Source: Theodoxus fluviatilis
Taxonomy: Eukaryota > Mollusca > Gastropoda > Cycloneritida > Neritidae
Direction of reading: 5' to 3'
Assembly: GCA_034096865.1 (NCBI GenBank)
Contig: JAWQFJ010009547.1
Span: 1 to 17,500, forward strand
Length of the DNA stretch: 17,500 nucleotides
The notes beneath the pieces are model-generated. The model saw only the letters and a list, made by a program, of their open reading frames with translations. It was not told where the DNA came from and ran no database searches. A program made the position numbers and the translations under genes. Each line of letters opens with the position of its first letter. Positions within the stretch are counted from its first letter, which is position 1. This document shows, piece after piece, positions 16,029-17,500 of the stretch.

Positions 16029-16034
16029 TTTATT
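16029..16034 (-). terminator. Possible poly(A) signal of the zinc-finger gene
   Basis: AATAAA on the minus strand about 170 bases after the zinc-finger stop, followed by a GT-rich stretch (GGTGAACTGACGTTAGGTGG within about 35 bases). Position and context fit a 3' end. Confidence 0.45.
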
Positions 16035-16202
16035 TAGCAACTCTTTTCAAAGCTGTTTTTCAGAGCTGTCTGTCGTTACAACGGACTCGTATCAACCATG
16101 ACTCTCAATGTGCTGAGCCATTCGCCATTGGTCGAAATTTGCAGGTGGGGGGCGTGGTCAAGGAAAATTCCATGACATCATATATGCTCTCCGTGAGTCA
16201 AG

Positions 16203-16387
16203 TCAGGGGACACTGGCGTGGACCTTGCAATGCTTGTTGAGGTGGTCCTTGCGAGTGAAGGCCTTGGGACAGTGCAGGCAGGGGTACGGACGCTCCCCAG
16301 TGTGGATACGACGGTGACGCGTGAGCTCCTCATTGCGGATGAAGGCCTTGTAGCAACCAGCGGCCCTGCACACGAAGGGACGCTCGC
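16203..16387 (-). CDS. Terminal exon of a C2H2 zinc-finger protein (last two fingers)
   Basis: A sequence-specific DNA-binding protein, presumably nuclear. The exon opens after a good acceptor (pyrimidine-rich TCTTTCCATTGCAG, AG at 16389-16388) in the middle of a Gly codon, so the HTGER linker of the preceding finger spans a phase-1 intron. Finger A: Cys-x4-Cys-x12-His-x3-His with helix RNEELTR. Linker TGERP. Finger B: Cys-x2-Cys-x12-His-x3-His with helix RKDHLNK. It ends six residues after the last His region (KVHASVP, TGA at 16205-16203). All eight zinc ligands are present. The spacing (x4 then x2) and the helices are like fingers 2 and 3 of the SP/KLF group; by the usual code they would favour GCG and GGG, that is a GGGGCG-type site. 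That is inference, and EGR-like or other Kruppel-type families are possible. Earlier exons are not in the window, so the intron is at least 1.1 kb. Confidence 0.88.
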
Positions 16388-16483
16388 CTGCAATGGAAAG
16401 ATATGGTGCTTAGAGACACACTGAAACAACAATGTACAGTTTAGAACGTATTGTTACACATGTACATTGCAGGTCGGGGATCG

Positions 16484-16520
<37 letters not shown>

Positions 16521-16536
16521 CACGTGCGTGTGTGTA
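16484..16536. repeat. (GT)n microsatellite in the zinc-finger intron
   Basis: GT repeats with a GCGCGCGTGCACGTGCG centre, about 95 bases upstream (in gene orientation) of the acceptor. Confidence 0.95.
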
Positions 16537-16632
16537 AGATATCAAATAACTGAAGCCAAATGGTTTGCAAGAAATCCTGAAGTAGAGTGTGATTAAGATC
16601 CTTTTGAAATGCGAGTCGTAGCACCGACTCAC

Positions 16633-17500
16633 GAACTTCCTCCTTCTCCTCCCTCCTCCTCCTCCCTCCTCCTCCTCCTCCCTCCTCCCTCCTCCTCCTC
16701 CCTCCTCCTCCCTCCTCCTCCCTTCTCCTCCCTTCTCCTCCTCCTCCTCCCTCCTCTTCTCTCCTCCTGCTCCTCCTGCTCCTCCTGCTCCTCCTGTTCC
16801 TCCTGCTCCTCCTGCTCCTCCTGCTCCTCCTCCTCCTCCTCCTCCTCCTCCTCTCCTCCTGCATCCTCCTCCTCCTCCTCCTCCTCTACCTTCTCCATCC
16901 TCTTCTCTCTTCCTCCTCCTCCTCTCCGCCTTATCCTCCTCCTCCTCTCCGCCCTATCCTCCTCCTCATCCTACTCCTCCTCTTCTCCTCCTCCTCCTCT
17001 CCGCTAACTCGCATCCTCTCTCCCTCCGCCTCCCTCTCCTGCTCCTCTCCTCCTTCCTCCTCCTTATCCTCTCCTCCCTCCTCCGCGCCGCCGCCGCCGC
17101 CGCCGCTCGCCTCTCCCTCCTCCTCCTCCCCCTCTTCCTCCTCCCTCTCCTCCTCCTCCCCCTCCTCCTCCTCCCCCTCCTGCTGCTCCATCTTTATCTG
17201 CTTTTCCTGCTCTTCCTGTTACAACTCCTAGTCCTGCTTCTCGTCCTCCTGCACATGCTGCTTTACATCTTCCTCCTCCTCCTTCCTCCTCCTCCTCCTC
17301 CTCCTCCTCCTCCTCCTCCTCCTCCTCCTCCTCCTCCTCCTTCGCTTCTATCTCGCTCATCTTTATTCTACACTCTTCTTCCTGCACCTAGTGCTCCTGT
17401 TTCGGATTCTTCCTGATGCCGCCTCTGCTTCTCTTCCTCCTCTTCCTGGTTTTGCTCCATCTTCTAATGCTGGTCCTCCCCCTCCTATTTCTCCTGTTGG
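16633..17500. repeat. Long pyrimidine tract, (TCC)n-based
   Basis: The plus strand is almost only C and T to the end of the window. Sub-blocks: TCC/CTCC mixtures, seven units of the 9-mer TCCTCCTGC (16762-16824), (CCG)n at about 17087-17106, and pure (TCC)n at 17284-17340. Purine breaks increase after 17200. It lies in the presumed intron of the zinc-finger gene. Poly-Glu, poly-Ser and Arg frames are artefacts. Confidence 0.95.

Noticed and set aside
16178..16432. Longer open frames overlapping the zinc-finger exon on both strands
   Set aside because: They are shadows; the true frame shows all zinc ligands and the linker, and starts at a splice acceptor.
16454..17387. Poly-Glu (EEQ-type), Arg-rich and Ser/Pro frames
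   Set aside because: Created by the (TCC)n tract; no non-repetitive domain is attached.

Overview
This window looks like a stretch of animal nuclear genome, probably a marine invertebrate. A mollusc-like lophotrochozoan is my best guess, but no single marker proves it. Three things point to a eukaryote: a decayed non-LTR retrotransposon, a C2H2 zinc-finger exon with a canonical splice acceptor and a split codon, and a very high load of tandem repeats. By my count of coordinates, tandem repeats cover roughly a third of the window. No bacterial operon, rRNA, credible tRNA or CRISPR array is visible.

Layout. 1-1522: the 3' part of a dead LINE (reverse transcriptase motifs, C-terminal Cys-rich motif, AATAAA, short TTCG tail) running into (TC)n. 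1523-3880: microsatellite and low-complexity belt: (TC)n, an (AC/GCAC) tract, a G-run/C-run segment with two hairpins, a (TCA)n array with four identical interruptions, and an (AGT)n/(AGC)n mosaic. 3890-5210: no gene; holds a 45-bp inverted repeat. 5212-5540: a degraded tandem repeat of about 83 bp. 5540-6780: short unique pieces among (GT)n, C28-(GT)n and (TTTC)n. 6780-7555: minus-strand sequence with a possible transcript or retroelement 3' end. 7556-9445: 35 units of exactly 54 bp with no indel, open in one of six frames on the minus strand. 9446-10990: no gene; includes a T/G-rich strand-asymmetric block and a CTCF-like motif. 10994-11642: (GGAT)n, a copy of an interspersed repeat, then a 29-bp minisatellite. 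11947-12462: a nested palindromic (foldback-like) element with repeated AGCGCT. 12820-12990: a second, inverted, unexpanded copy of the same interspersed repeat. 13237-15150: microsatellites around short unique stretches. 15590-16390: the gene-bearing end, with a 61-codon terminal zinc-finger exon on the minus strand. 16484-17500: (GT)n in its intron and then an almost pure pyrimidine tract.

Only the zinc-finger exon is a confident host coding feature. The LINE remnant is confidently a pseudogene. Small open frames are given low confidence. The points most worth a second look are the indel-free 54-bp array with one unevenly decayed CpG, the palindromic element at 11947-12462, and the paired repeat copies suggesting that a microsatellite and a minisatellite both grew out of one interspersed repeat.
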